From Candidatus Sulfotelmatobacter sp. (GTDB lineage: Bacteria; Acidobacteriota; Terriglobia; Terriglobales; Acidobacteriaceae), in the NCBI GenBank assembly GCA_036500765.1, contig DASYBM010000004.1, forward strand, positions 1-64,000: 64,000 nucleotides of DNA. The letters are read 5' to 3'. This document shows positions 18,407-28,520 of the stretch, in pieces. Position 1 is the first letter of the stretch; every line of letters begins with the position of its first letter. Below the pieces are notes generated by a model that saw only the letters and a program-made list of their open reading frames with translations, was not told the origin of the DNA and ran no database searches. A program made the position numbers and the translations under genes.

Positions 18407-20803
18407 GTGACATCCTGCCAACAGTCCGCCGCTAGCCTGCCTGAGAAAAGCATCTCACACCGCCTCAACATTTATCTGAAGCTAACCATGATGGTGATGT
18501 TGGTCCTGGCGGTGGGATCGTCCGCAGCGCTGGCCGGCAATGCTCTTCCGCTGATCAACGCTCCGCTGGTGCCCGCGCAGAAAACGCCGGGAGCGGCCGC
18601 ATTCACGCTGACCGTGAACGGCACCGGGTTTGTTTCGGGCGCGGTGGTGGAGTGGAACGGCAATGCCCGCACCACTACGTTTGTATCGAGCGAAAAGCTG
18701 ACTGCTTCTATTCTGGCTACCGATGTGGCCACGACCGGAACCGCCGCGGTAACCGTCTCGAATCCTGCGCCCGGCGGCGGCCTGTCGAATGTGGCGTATT
18801 TCGCCGTTGTCAAAGCCGGCTTCACCGCAGCCTACGGCAAGCTGGATTACGCCACCGACACTACTCCTCAGGCGGTTGCGGCCGGAGATTTTAACGGCGA
18901 CGGCAAAATGGACCTGGCCGTGGCCACCGGCAACAACAGCGTGTCCATGTTGCTGGGTTCCGGCACAGGCACCTTTCCCACCCATGTGGAATATCCGGTT
19001 CCGGGACATCCCATCGCGATCGCCACCGGCGATTTCAACGGCGACGGCAAAGTTGACGTCGCGACCGTAGACGAATTTCAGAGCGAAATCACCGTGCTTC
19101 TGGGCAACGGCGACGGCACCCTCCAAACCCATGTGGAGTATCCCACCGGCACTCATCCTGTGGCGCTGGCTACGGCGGATGTGAACGGCGACGGCCATCT
19201 GGACATCATCGTCTGCGATCTGAACGACAACAAGGTTGCGGTTCTGCTGGGCAATGGCGATGGCACCTTCAAAGCGCACGTGGATTACGCCACGGGCAAT
19301 GGTCCGAGCAGCGTGGCGATTGGCGATTTCAACGACGATGGCAAACTTGACCTGGCGGTAGCCAACAATACCGACGCGACCGTCTCCATCCTTTTGGGTA
19401 ATGGCGATGGAACTTTCCAGGGACCGATTCCGTTCCCGACCGCGGTCGGCGCTAACAGCGTGGCCATCGGCGATTTCAGTGGCGACGGCAAACTGGATGT
19501 CGCTGTCGGCACTTCGAACAAGCAAGTCTCCATCCTGCTGGGCAATGGCGATGGAACCTTGCAGAATCATAAAGAGTATGCGATTGGCGCCAATGCGGTC
19601 ATGGTAGCCGCGGCGGACATGAACGCCGACGGCAAGTTGGACCTCGTCACCGCCAACTATAACGACAATACCGTGTCGCTTCTGATTGGCAACGGCGACG
19701 GCACCTTCAAAGGCGAGTCAGTTTATCCCACCAATTCCGGGCCGAACTCACTCGCAATCGCGGACTTCGACGGCAGCGGCAAGCTCGAAATCGCAGCCAC
19801 CAATCTCAATGGGAACGTGGTTTCGGCGCTGACGGCCAACGTCATCTCGCTGACTCCCAGCGTGCTCGCCTACGGAACGCAGACTTCCGGCATTAAGAGC
19901 TCGGCTAAGGTAGTCACGCTAAAGAACGGCGGCTCGACGGCCTACACCACGATCACGCCGACTTGGGTGGGAGCCTACCCGACCGACTTCTCGCAAACCA
20001 CCACTTGCGGCGCAACGGTTGCCGCCGGCGCAACGTGCACCTACTCGGTGTACTTCGATCCCACGGCGTCGGAAGCGGCGAATGCGCAAATGCAGTTTAA
20101 GTCGTCGAACGGCAGCATCATCGCCGTCCAGGGGGTCGGACAGGGCAATATCCCAATCTACCTGGCGCCCCGAACCATAACCTTCGCGGGATATCAGTTG
20201 GTTGGCACCAAGAGCGCCGGAAGGGTCGATACGTTCACCAATAAGAGCGGCGTGAACATTTACTTCACAAACATCGATTTGGAAGGGCAAAACCAGAGCG
20301 ATTTCAGTTTCACCAGCACCTGTGCGGGTGGCGGACCGCCGTTTAACTACACGGTGCCCCTGCTCCCGAGCGCCAGTTGTACTTCGACCATCTACTACAG
20401 CCCGACCGCCTCCGAGCAGGACCACGTGACGCAGGTCTACTACGGCAACCTGACGCTCGGGAAGCAAGGCTTGCTGATCAGCGGGACTGGGACCGTGGTC
20501 AGCATTACCCCGACCTCGCTAAATTTCGGCGACCAGAAGGTGGGAACGACGAGTGCGGCGAAAACGATCACCTTCAAGAACACGGGCTCAACTCCTCTGA
20601 ACATCAGCAGCGTCAGTTGGTCCGGTCAGAACGACTTCGCCCAGACTAACACTTGTCAGCCAAGCGTTCCGGCCAACTCGTCATGCACGTTCAGCGTCAC
20701 GTTCAAGCCAACAGTAACGGGAGCCTTGAGCGCGACCTTGCTAATCGGCGACCCGGACCTTACAGGGCCGCAGTCGGTTACGGTGACGGGTACAGGCGAC
20801 TAG
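18407..20803 (+). CDS. secreted FG-GAP/VCBS-repeat protein with ASH (choice-of-anchor D) domains
   Basis: The start is GTG at 18407 with AGAGGGAG six bases upstream; 798 residues. A Sec signal spans about residues 25-44 (MMVMLVLAVGSSAALAG). Residues 45-135 form an IPT-like domain (LTVNGTGFVSGAVVEWNG). Residues of about 140-475 are seven or eight FG-GAP repeats with calcium-binding DxNxDGxxD loops (GDFNGDGKMDLAVA, LLGNGDGTF), expected to fold as a beta-propeller. Residues of about 480-798 are three ASH/HYDIN-type domains (LAYGTQTSG, FGDQKVGTTSAAKTITFKNTG, CTFSVTFKPT). It is probably a surface or extracellular adhesion/binding protein; the function is unknown. Confidence 0.85.
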   Translation: MTSCQQSAASLPEKSISHRLNIYLKLTMMVMLVLAVGSSAALAGNALPLINAPLVPAQKTPGAAAFTLTVNGTGFVSGAVVEWNGNARTTTFVSSEKLTASILATDVATTGTAAVTVSNPAPGGGLSNVAYFAVVKAGFTAAYGKLDYATDTTPQAVAAGDFNGDGKMDLAVATGNNSVSMLLGSGTGTFPTHVEYPVPGHPIAIATGDFNGDGKVDVATVDEFQSEITVLLGNGDGTLQTHVEYPTGTHPVALATADVNGDGHLDIIVCDLNDNKVAVLLGNGDGTFKAHVDYATGNGPSSVAIGDFNDDGKLDLAVANNTDATVSILLGNGDGTFQGPIPFPTAVGANSVAIGDFSGDGKLDVAVGTSNKQVSILLGNGDGTLQNHKEYAIGANAVMVAAADMNADGKLDLVTANYNDNTVSLLIGNGDGTFKGESVYPTNSGPNSLAIADFDGSGKLEIAATNLNGNVVSALTANVISLTPSVLAYGTQTSGIKSSAKVVTLKNGGSTAYTTITPTWVGAYPTDFSQTTTCGATVAAGATCTYSVYFDPTASEAANAQMQFKSSNGSIIAVQGVGQGNIPIYLAPRTITFAGYQLVGTKSAGRVDTFTNKSGVNIYFTNIDLEGQNQSDFSFTSTCAGGGPPFNYTVPLLPSASCTSTIYYSPTASEQDHVTQVYYGNLTLGKQGLLISGTGTVVSITPTSLNFGDQKVGTTSAAKTITFKNTGSTPLNISSVSWSGQNDFAQTNTCQPSVPANSSCTFSVTFKPTVTGALSATLLIGDPDLTGPQSVTVTGTGD

Positions 20804-20824
20804 TTGCAGCACGAGCCCTAAATT

Positions 20825-20860
20825 CGGGGCGGATGCCGAAAGCTTTCGGCATCCGCCCCG
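20825..20860. terminator. 36-base perfect palindrome between convergent genes
   Basis: CGGGGCGGATGCCGAAAG is followed with no loop by its exact reverse complement. It lies 21 bases after the FG-GAP stop and 56 bases from the stop of the opposing gene, so it fits a two-way terminator, although a T-run is lacking on both sides. Confidence 0.6.
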
Positions 20861-20916
20861 TCGTTCTAGACTGAAACTCGTAGGCCAATCAAGGCGAGAC
20901 GGCGCGCCGCGCTACG

Positions 20917-22161
20917 CTACGGAATACTGTAAGAAGCTATAACGTTAAATTGGCCCAGAGTGGTGCATCCTGAGCCAGGGTCCAGCACGACCTTGATTTC
21001 CGACCCTGAGGAAACGGAAACCGAGCCGGTCCAAACTGCATCGGCTCCCGAGGACGAAAACGGTGCACTCGCCAGTATTGTCGACCCAGATTTAACCTTT
21101 AAGGTCGGGTACGTCGTGCAGCCACTTGGAGCGAACCCTTGGATGATCCCGCCGCGCAAGGTACGGAGCGTTAATCCCGTCTGGGTTTGCGGAGTAAAGT
21201 ATGCGACCGTAGTAAGTCCGCTTGCCGGATTTACGAATTCTACAAAGCTCGTAAGATAAAAAGGCCCCGCATTGCTCGAGTCAACTGCATAGGTCAGGTA
21301 TTGAACGTATTCCGCGACTGTGTCCTCACAACCGTCTGTGGTAGAAAAAACACTGTTGAGCACAACAGGTGTGTTGCCCGCTGTTGAGTGACCACTAAAA
21401 AGATCCCAGGCAATAACGCCCGTGTCCGGGACGTAGTCATCGTTTGGTGTTCTTTGTGTACCAGAGGCGAGGTACCAATAAGCGCTCGTGCAGTTTTGCA
21501 GAAATCCGACATCCTTACTACCATTGTCGAAATTATCGTAAACTAGGGAAATCCCAGGGAAAGAGGACCCGGCGATCGGCTGCCATCCGTGGCTGAGCGG
21601 ATTGTCGAATTCGGCTACAATAGTCTTATTTGTCGCTGGGTTAGGAATATGGAAGTAAGACGTGGCTTCGTGGGGCTGAAGGTCCGCGGATCCTAATTGG
21701 TACTCCAGTTCGGCAACAAACTGTAGGTTTTGTAGTCCTCCAAGGCTCCCCGAGATCGTGCACGTCGAATTTCCAGGCATTTGAACGAAAAGGTTGAAAT
21801 AATCATTGGTTCCAGTGTATGACACCGGCACCGAAACGCTTTGCACCCCATTTGTGAATGTCGCGGTCGCAATTATCTGGCCCTTCCCATTCTCGATATA
21901 AGCGTATGGTACGTTCGTGCTATCGGAGCACCCGGAGAGCACACCTCCAGTTAAGACCACGGAGAAATTCGTCACGTTAACGTCTGGGAATGGGATCCAA
22001 ACGTAAGCGGTCCCAAAAGTATTTCCATTGGTCAGAGGGATCGAATTGTAAAAATTCAAATAGTACGATCCTCCATAGGTGGTTTGGGCGATGGCGACCT
22101 GACTTACAATCGCTCCCGCCATTAGTACCACGAGATACAAACTCGTTAGATTTGGTTTCAT
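20917..22161 (-). CDS. secreted protein of unknown family
   Basis: I do not recognise this protein. The ATG at 22161 has GGGAG upstream and opens a signal peptide (LTSLYLVVLMAGAIVSQVAIAQ), giving 414 residues; an extended frame to 22308 lacks protein character. The mature part is rich in Tyr, Asn, Ser, Thr and Gly, with six or more cysteines (SGCSDSTN, NSTCTISGS, LQNCTSAYW, DGCEDTV, PSGCTTYP, GSGCTTLG), likely disulfide-bonded outside the cell. No repeats or catalytic motif are evident. Its DNA looks more AT-rich than its neighbours, which could point to separate ancestry. Confidence 0.7.
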   Translation of the reverse strand: MKPNLTSLYLVVLMAGAIVSQVAIAQTTYGGSYYLNFYNSIPLTNGNTFGTAYVWIPFPDVNVTNFSVVLTGGVLSGCSDSTNVPYAYIENGKGQIIATATFTNGVQSVSVPVSYTGTNDYFNLFVQMPGNSTCTISGSLGGLQNLQFVAELEYQLGSADLQPHEATSYFHIPNPATNKTIVAEFDNPLSHGWQPIAGSSFPGISLVYDNFDNGSKDVGFLQNCTSAYWYLASGTQRTPNDDYVPDTGVIAWDLFSGHSTAGNTPVVLNSVFSTTDGCEDTVAEYVQYLTYAVDSSNAGPFYLTSFVEFVNPASGLTTVAYFTPQTQTGLTLRTLRGGIIQGFAPSGCTTYPTLKVKSGSTILASAPFSSSGADAVWTGSVSVSSGSEIKVVLDPGSGCTTLGQFNVIASYSIP

Positions 22162-22197
22162 TGGAATTCTCCCTTCAAGGTAGCTTCCTAGCTGTGG

Positions 22198-22226
22198 ATT
22201 CTGATCGCGCCGGAATGCCGCGTCAA
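22198..22226 (-). promoter_or_regulatory. putative promoter of the unknown secreted protein
   Basis: On the minus strand TTGACG (22226-22221), a 17-base spacer and CAGAAT (22203-22198) lie about 37 bases before the start codon. The -10 resembles the AAGAAT boxes at two other promoters in this window, but the upstream TGCAA element is not present. Confidence 0.45.
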
Positions 22227-22326
22227 TACAAAACGGGAAGTGAGGAGGCTTAGGCCCCTCGGCGAATAGTTGCCGGATAAGTGAGCGAGTCGCTGACCTA
22301 TGATGCACGCCTTAGTTGGTCCGATG

Positions 22327-23457
22327 TTACCGAGGCCGATAGATCCAGGTCTTCGCCGTGCTCACGCCTTTTGAATCGTAGCCGCCGAAGATGCGGGTGG
22401 TGCCGTCCATGAGTTGGACGGCGGCGGAAAAGTAGCGGGCGGTATCGAGGCTGCCGTCCACGGTGCGAAACGAGCCAGCCTTTACGTCATAAATTTCGGC
22501 AGACGCTGCCCCGCCCACAATCAGCACTCGGCCATCGAACGCCGTGGACGCGGGGAGATTGAAGCGCGCCTCCGTGAGACTTCCGGTGGGAGCGAAGGAA
22601 TTGCTTTCCGGCTTATAAATTTCTGCGGAAGTTAACGCGGAGTGACCAGTCCCACCAGTGCCGCCCGCGATCAGCACCGCGGCATTAGCCAGCAGCGCGG
22701 CAGTGTGGCCGAAACGCGCGTGCTGAAAGCTACCTGCGGGCGTAAATTTATTCGTCTTGGGATCGAAAATTTCCGCGCTGGCGATGGCCGTGTGACCGCT
22801 TCCCCTGCCGCCCGCGATCACTCCTCCTGCGATCAGGACGCGTCCGTCCGCCAGCAATGTGGCTGTGTGGTAGGCACGGGCCGTGGACATCTTTCCCGCC
22901 AGAGTCCACTTGCCGTCGAGAACGTTGTACAGTTCGGCGGACGCCAAAGGCTGGTTTCCATCTTCGCCGCCGGTAACCAGCACGCGGCCATCGCGGAGCA
23001 CAACTGCAACAGCGTGCGCGCGGCGCGCATGCATGTTTCCGCGAGGGGTGAACTCGCCCGATTCAAAATCGAAGTCTTCGGAACTGGCCAGCGTAGCTCC
23101 TCCGCGGGTTGTGCCGCCTGCGACCAGAATTTTCCCGTCGGACAGGGAAGCGGCGACGTGGCCTTCGCGGGCAACGCGCATGTTCGCTCCCGGCGAGAAC
23201 GTCTCCGTGGTGGGATCGTAGATCTCGGTCGACGCCAGAACGACGCCATGCTCCTGTTTGCCGCCGGCGATCAGCACTTTAAAATCGGGCAGCATGGTGG
23301 CCGTGTGGCCGCCGCGAGCCGTGGTCATGTCGCGTCCGGCGGTGAGTTTTCCTACTGGCGCGCTGGGTCGGACGGAGAGATTATTTTGCGAGGTCGCAGC
23401 GCATGCCAGGAATAAGCAGAGGAACGCCGATCGCGCGGTTGGCGAGTTCGTCTTCAT
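22327..23457 (-). CDS. single-propeller Kelch-repeat secreted protein
   Basis: This 376-residue protein has a short signal (AFLCLFLACAATS) and about six Kelch repeats. Each has the pattern GHTATxLxDGxVLIAGG followed by ASAEIYDPxxxxFxPxGxM. That number fits one beta-propeller. The repeat style (ARxxHTATLLxDGRVLIAGG) differs from the three larger Kelch proteins at 9-16 kb, so it is a separate subfamily, similar to galactose-oxidase central-domain/kelch-like proteins. No copper ligands of galactose oxidase are visible. Likely an extracellular binding protein. The ribosome binding site is weak. Confidence 0.8.
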   Translation of the reverse strand: MKTNSPTARSAFLCLFLACAATSQNNLSVRPSAPVGKLTAGRDMTTARGGHTATMLPDFKVLIAGGKQEHGVVLASTEIYDPTTETFSPGANMRVAREGHVAASLSDGKILVAGGTTRGGATLASSEDFDFESGEFTPRGNMHARRAHAVAVVLRDGRVLVTGGEDGNQPLASAELYNVLDGKWTLAGKMSTARAYHTATLLADGRVLIAGGVIAGGRGSGHTAIASAEIFDPKTNKFTPAGSFQHARFGHTAALLANAAVLIAGGTGGTGHSALTSAEIYKPESNSFAPTGSLTEARFNLPASTAFDGRVLIVGGAASAEIYDVKAGSFRTVDGSLDTARYFSAAVQLMDGTTRIFGGYDSKGVSTAKTWIYRPR

Positions 23458-23600
23458 CTGAATCTAAGCTTTTGGCACGTTATACAGGGAGTCGGCAAAT
23501 CGAGACGATTCTATCCCATCAGTGCCGGGCGCAATGTTGCGAGAGTTGGCACCCTCGCAACATACGCCGACACGCGCGGACTCCGATGATGTCCACGTTC

Positions 23601-25544
23601 CTACTCGACAGTCAGTTGCGTCGTTATTGTTCGCGTGATGCTGCCGCTGTTGGCGATGATGGTGATGGAATATGTCCCCGGCGCGGTATTCGTTCCTGCG
23701 GTCACCGTGAGGGCCGACGTTCCGGAAGACTTGATCGTGGTCGCGCTCAGCGTCGCGGAAAGTCCGTTCACTTCCGATATTCCATCCAGAGTCAAGTTAA
23801 CGGTTCCACTAAAATTCAATGGAGTTAGCGTTAAGTTATAGGTTACAGACTTGCCGGGATTAACCGTCAGGAGGTTATGGTCGATGGTGAACCAGTAGTC
23901 CTTGCCAACTGGAGCCAGACTGCACGCCTCGCCCGTCGTGCTGGATGGGGCTTTGAAGCTCGATGTGGCATCGGTGAGGGTCGCGCTCTTCCATCCGCTG
24001 AAATCGTCCTTGGAATTGTTCTTCGGTGTGGGCACCACAAACTCAGTGGACGAGTTGTAAGCGTTCCACCAGGTATTGCTGGAAGATTTAAGAGTAGTTT
24101 GAAACGACGTCCAGTCCGATTCGCCGAGATTGCTGTCGGAAAATACCTGTTGGCTGCTGGAATTTCCCTGGATGGCGTTGGATGTGTTCGAGAAATTTTG
24201 CGTAATCAGGTTCGTGGTAGCGCCGGTCTCCCAGTTGGTGACCTCGACGCCGCCTGACTGCCCAATCACCATCACCTGGGCGGGAACGTTATTCATTACC
24301 ACACTCTTGGTAAGCGAGACATTCTCCGAGTTGCGCATCACCAGGCCACCCACGCTGGTCGATAGATTCTGATTGCACATGTAGCTGCTCGAGATCGTAA
24401 TCGGCCCTTCGTCTTTTTCCACAAAAATGCCAGTCAACTGATTGCTGGTGGCATTGATGCCCGAGGCGGTGTCATTCGCATTGTCGGTATCCCAATGGAT
24501 GCCGAAACTCTGGTTGTAAGTCGTGGTCAGACCATCAATGGTGTTGTCGTGGGTAAGGGAAGCGTGGTATCCCGCAGTGTTGCAGCCATAATAGCCGGCT
24601 TGCGCGCCGCGCCAGTTGCTATAGGAAGCGGTGTCCGATTGCCACCATCCGTACTTGGTCTGCGAATCCTGGAAGCCGGTTTGACCGTTATGCAGCGCGG
24701 TGCTGTTCTCGACCGTGAAATAGGTTGTGGGATAGGCAAACTTCAAACCCAGTCCGTTATTCCACTGGAACGTATCGCTGTCGAAAAGAATGTTGGTGGA
24801 AGTGCCCATCACAAACACGGCCGCCGTGTCACGGCAACTGTTGGCGTATTGGAATGTGAGCCCGCGGACGACGATGTTCGACTTGCTGGAAATCTGGAAA
24901 ATCGTGGGCGAAGACGCGGCCTCCACCGTCGCCGAGTTCATGTTAGTGCCAGTCGCGGGCCAGACGTAGATCCGCGCGCTCGATTCGTCAACGTAGAACG
25001 TTCCCTGCACCATCTGCGTCAGCGACAATACCTGCGTCATCGTCTGGCCGTTCACGGCGACCATTTCCTGCCGCATCATGATGTCCTGTTGAAAAGGGCA
25101 GATCGTAATCTGCGCGCACACTCCCCAGGTATTGAGCCAACTGGTGGTGTAAATACTCTGATTCTCCTGATACTTGGCCCAGCCTGTGTACAGCGTTCCG
25201 CCACTCACAATGACCGTCCCTTCGGTCGCTGCCTCAAATGTGATGGGAAGGCTCGTGTCTTTGTGGTTGTGATTGAGCTGTATGCTCTCGCGATAAGTGC
25301 CGGGATTAATCGTGACGCGCGAGCCAATGTTGTTTTGGTTGTTGGTCTCCGCCATCGACGCGGCTGCGCCGATGGTTTTCAGCGGGCTGGTCTTCGAGCC
25401 ATTGTTCGAGTCCGATCCGTTGGTTCCATCCACATAAATGAATGCCGTTTCCAGGCTTTCGTTGACGTTCGCTTGGCCAAAAGACAGGTGAGACGCGAAA
25501 ACGATCGCGGTCACAAGACAGAGAGCGGACGTGTACTTGCGCAT
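23601..25544 (-). CDS. secreted right-handed parallel beta-helix protein with C-terminal Ig-like domain
   Basis: The ATG at 25544 has GGGAGG upstream and starts a signal peptide (YTSALCLVTAIVFASHLSFGQ); 647 residues. An early block FIYVDGTNGSDSNNGSKTSPLKTI is the common N-terminal cap of pectate-lyase-like beta-helix proteins. The region to about residue 450 is rich in short Asn/Ser/Thr strands (NIVVRGLTFQYANS, NILFDSDTFQWNN), typical of PbH1 repeats. The last ~90 residues form an Ig-like domain (VNPGKSVTYNLTLTPLNFSGTVNLT). Such proteins bind or cleave polysaccharide; no catalytic residues can be assigned with confidence. It stands between two other secreted-protein genes on the same strand. 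Confidence 0.75.
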   Translation of the reverse strand: MRKYTSALCLVTAIVFASHLSFGQANVNESLETAFIYVDGTNGSDSNNGSKTSPLKTIGAAASMAETNNQNNIGSRVTINPGTYRESIQLNHNHKDTSLPITFEAATEGTVIVSGGTLYTGWAKYQENQSIYTTSWLNTWGVCAQITICPFQQDIMMRQEMVAVNGQTMTQVLSLTQMVQGTFYVDESSARIYVWPATGTNMNSATVEAASSPTIFQISSKSNIVVRGLTFQYANSCRDTAAVFVMGTSTNILFDSDTFQWNNGLGLKFAYPTTYFTVENSTALHNGQTGFQDSQTKYGWWQSDTASYSNWRGAQAGYYGCNTAGYHASLTHDNTIDGLTTTYNQSFGIHWDTDNANDTASGINATSNQLTGIFVEKDEGPITISSSYMCNQNLSTSVGGLVMRNSENVSLTKSVVMNNVPAQVMVIGQSGGVEVTNWETGATTNLITQNFSNTSNAIQGNSSSQQVFSDSNLGESDWTSFQTTLKSSSNTWWNAYNSSTEFVVPTPKNNSKDDFSGWKSATLTDATSSFKAPSSTTGEACSLAPVGKDYWFTIDHNLLTVNPGKSVTYNLTLTPLNFSGTVNLTLDGISEVNGLSATLSATTIKSSGTSALTVTAGTNTAPGTYSITIIANSGSITRTITTQLTVE

Positions 25545-26051
25545 GAGACAGGGCCTCCCTACGACGTTTAAACGAGCGCCGATTCGTGCGCCGATTCGAG
25601 CATCGATCGACGAACGTTGAATCAATCGGAAATTGGCCAGAGATCAAGCAGGCTGCTCAGTTCACGCGAGAGCTGGCATTTTGTGCCAGCGACTGGGACG
25701 CATGAGCAAAGCAGGATTTCGCGAACTCTACTACGAACGTTGGCTGCAAACGTTAAGCTGCGAACTTTGGAGACGAACTTTCAGACGCGAAACGAAACGA
25801 TGTGGCGGCGAAGTCAGCATAGCGGAACAGCGTCGCAGTGGGAATAAGGCGAACGCCTTAAACAAGAAAGTTAGAAGTACATGCTCGAGATGGACCTTTC
25901 GTAACGCCAATAGTGACGCGGCTTTTCGCGTCTCCCAAAATGGAACCATGGGCGATGAATTCCATTGCAATCGATCACGGATGTGGGAGAGAAAAGCGCT
26001 GAGGATAACTTTCGAATCCTCGGCGCATCGATGACTGTTCACTTGCCTTCT
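25545..26051. other. 507-base intergenic stretch
   Basis: This gap lies upstream of the beta-helix gene. Near 25570-25600 GCGCCGATTCG occurs twice in tandem. Open frames of up to about 130 codons exist on both strands but lack a ribosome binding site, a signal peptide or family resemblance, so I do not call a gene. A clear promoter was not found. Confidence 0.5.
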
Positions 26052-28520
26052 CTAATCCACTGTTTCTGTGAATGCGACAGGAGTCAGTGTCGAGTACGAG
26101 GCGTTGATCGTAACGGTTCCCGTGTGGGACGGTGTGATGTAGGTGACCGTTGCCTGCCCTAAGTTATTCGTAACCGGCATAGTGGTAGAGAAGGTTCCGC
26201 CAGCGCCATTGTCGGTGAAGGTTACGGTAAGCCCAGAGATGCCATTTCCGTATCGATCGGTGACGGAAACGATCAGGGATTTCGGTAATTTATTATTCAC
26301 GTGCGTGGATTGATTGTTGCCCTGCACGATGGTAAGCGCGGTGGCCGGTCCCGCAGTCGATTGCTCGGAGACCTTAACGTTGACCGATCCGACGGACGCG
26401 GTCACGCTGAGCGACTTGGCCACCGTCGGTAGCGTATAAGACGTGCTTGCTTGCCCATTCGAACCGGTAATAGCGGGATTTGGCGAGAATGTGCCACCCA
26501 CGCCGTCGCTGAAGCTGACCGATGCTCCCGGCACCAGATTTCCCACTGCATCTTTGGCTTTGACGACAATGGGCTGCGGCAGGGTGGTTCCGACGGTTCC
26601 AATTTGTTTCGAGCCGGAAACGGTCGACATCGCCGCCACGGGGCCGACTACGTCTTGTTCGGTAAACGTTGCCGACGCGTAGCCTGGACTCGACACGGTA
26701 ATGGTGATGGTTTGTGCCGTATGCGGCAAGGTGTATGTGCTCGAAGCCATGCCGTTGCTGTCGGTGACAGCGGTCGGATTGCTGAACGTGCCGCCCTTGC
26801 TGCCATCGCTGAAGGTCACGGTTACTCCCGGGACGGGGCTGCCGGTATAGGGATTCTTGGTCACAACCGTGATTGCGGTCGGCAGGGTTGTGCCTGCATA
26901 CCCGGTCTGGTTGTTGCCGGCACTGGGATTGATGTCGGGGAACAAGCCATAGGCGACCAACTGGGTTACCGTCCCGGCGTACACTTTGCCGTTGGCGACC
27001 GTAGGGGTTGCGTAGTGTTCAACGGTTCCCAGCGAGTCCCGGCCACCCGCGGCCATTCCCGAATCGTAGAGGAGATAAAGATGCACAGCGTCGTAGGCGG
27101 ACAGTAACGTGGTTCCCCCGGCATTCCGCGCCAACCACACAATGCCATTGCTGCTGCCGTTGGCTGAAATCGAGGGCAGGCCGATGGTCGTCAGCTTGCT
27201 AACGCTTTGCGCCACCGGAGTGGTTGAGAGCAGGCCGTTGGTCAGAGAATAAGCCTTTAAGTAGTCGAGGTGACCTAAGAAGTAGACTGTGTTATTCCAA
27301 TAGAGAGGATTTCCATAATATTGTCCGAGGGCAGTCGGAAAATATTGAACCGCCTGGTCATTGTTAGCTGCGTTATAGCCGCCCAGAGCGTCCCGGTTGA
27401 GCAGAAAGATATCTCCCATTTTGTCGCTGGTGACCAGCAAGTCTGGGGTCGAACTGTTGCTTTGGGTCGGAAGAATAGTGACACCGGCAGAGCCCATGTC
27501 GTAGTCGTTCGCGGCCATGTACGCCTGGTTGTAGGGAGTAAAGTAGCTCTCGACGGTGAATGCATTTCCGCTCGACGATAGCTCGAGCACGCTGTCGCCG
27601 ATGTCGGGAAAGCCTGTGCTGTAATTGAATAGTCCGTTCCCCGTCGAAAGGAAAACATTTCCAGTGCTGTCCGCCGCAGGACCGACCGATCCTTGCCAGA
27701 TCGAGCTGCCATAGCTTTGATCGGGCTGGGTAGTCATCACTGCCTCCTGCTGCAAGGTGGTAGCGTTATAGGCAAACAACCATCCGCGGGCGGTGAGGTC
27801 GCACCCGTTCGAACCGAATCCCAGATAGATCGTGCCATTCGATAGCAGCAGGCCTGGCCGCTGGAACTGGTGCAGAATGATCAGGCTCAGATTGCCGATC
27901 TTTCCGGTGATTGAAACCGGGCCACCGAACTTCTCCAGCCCGGTGGTGATATCCAAAGCATGCAACCTGTAATAATAGGTCGTGACGCCCGAAGTCGTTT
28001 CCGCCGTTTTAGCCGTCACATAGATCGTTCCGGTCGTGGGATCAATCACAGGAGTGCTGAGGATTCCCACTTCGCTGATCGCCGTCTCGCTGCACCCTTG
28101 CACCGAAATCGGCACCGTCGTAATTCCTGCCGCCGGATTGATGAAGCTGGCTTGCCAGAGTTGCACGCCAGTGTCGGCGTCGATCGCGTACAGGCTGTCA
28201 TGCTGCGTTGCCACAAAAACTACGTTATGCGTCGCGCCGTTAATCGACAGCGCCGACATATATAAGGGCTGAGCCGAGACGTACCCATCGACGTTGAAAG
28301 CAAACAATTTTCCAAACTGCGTCGAATTCACATTCGCATTCGTCAGTAAAGTCTCGCCGATGTTCTGACCAGTGCGCGAGTTGTCATTCTTGTTGGTCAG
28401 CACATTCACTTGCGCAACCGCCTGCGGCACGACTGCCAAGCTGGACGCAAACGCCAACGCCGCGACGAGAATCCGGCCGCTCAACTTTGGAAGGCGGGCT
28501 GGAACGAAGAAAGAATGCAT
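26052..28520 (-). CDS. secreted PQQ-type beta-propeller protein with three Ig-like (Big_1) repeats
   Basis: I chose the ATG at 28520 because AAAGGGG lies just upstream; an ATG five codons earlier lacks one. The protein (822 residues) has a Sec signal ending AVVPQAVAQ. Residues of about 30-520 resemble outer-membrane PQQ-like propeller proteins (NVVFVATQHDSLYAIDADTGVQLWQ, GTIYVTAKT, PDLLVTSDKMGDIFLLNRD). Residues of about 540-822 are three Ig-like repeats of roughly 90 residues. Each has a T(L)P..I.V..K....G.PVPG..VTFSD...GGTFS core and a TYTLP or TYITP strand. This looks like a surface-exposed binding or scaffold protein. Its promoter carries the shared upstream element. Confidence 0.8.
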   Translation of the reverse strand: MHSFFVPARLPKLSGRILVAALAFASSLAVVPQAVAQVNVLTNKNDNSRTGQNIGETLLTNANVNSTQFGKLFAFNVDGYVSAQPLYMSALSINGATHNVVFVATQHDSLYAIDADTGVQLWQASFINPAAGITTVPISVQGCSETAISEVGILSTPVIDPTTGTIYVTAKTAETTSGVTTYYYRLHALDITTGLEKFGGPVSITGKIGNLSLIILHQFQRPGLLLSNGTIYLGFGSNGCDLTARGWLFAYNATTLQQEAVMTTQPDQSYGSSIWQGSVGPAADSTGNVFLSTGNGLFNYSTGFPDIGDSVLELSSSGNAFTVESYFTPYNQAYMAANDYDMGSAGVTILPTQSNSSTPDLLVTSDKMGDIFLLNRDALGGYNAANNDQAVQYFPTALGQYYGNPLYWNNTVYFLGHLDYLKAYSLTNGLLSTTPVAQSVSKLTTIGLPSISANGSSNGIVWLARNAGGTTLLSAYDAVHLYLLYDSGMAAGGRDSLGTVEHYATPTVANGKVYAGTVTQLVAYGLFPDINPSAGNNQTGYAGTTLPTAITVVTKNPYTGSPVPGVTVTFSDGSKGGTFSNPTAVTDSNGMASSTYTLPHTAQTITITVSSPGYASATFTEQDVVGPVAAMSTVSGSKQIGTVGTTLPQPIVVKAKDAVGNLVPGASVSFSDGVGGTFSPNPAITGSNGQASTSYTLPTVAKSLSVTASVGSVNVKVSEQSTAGPATALTIVQGNNQSTHVNNKLPKSLIVSVTDRYGNGISGLTVTFTDNGAGGTFSTTMPVTNNLGQATVTYITPSHTGTVTINASYSTLTPVAFTETVD

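Noticed and set aside
25633-26042. Possible small genes of 103-133 codons on either strand
   Set aside because: No ribosome binding site, signal or motif; translations are Arg/Ser-rich and look like non-coding sequence.
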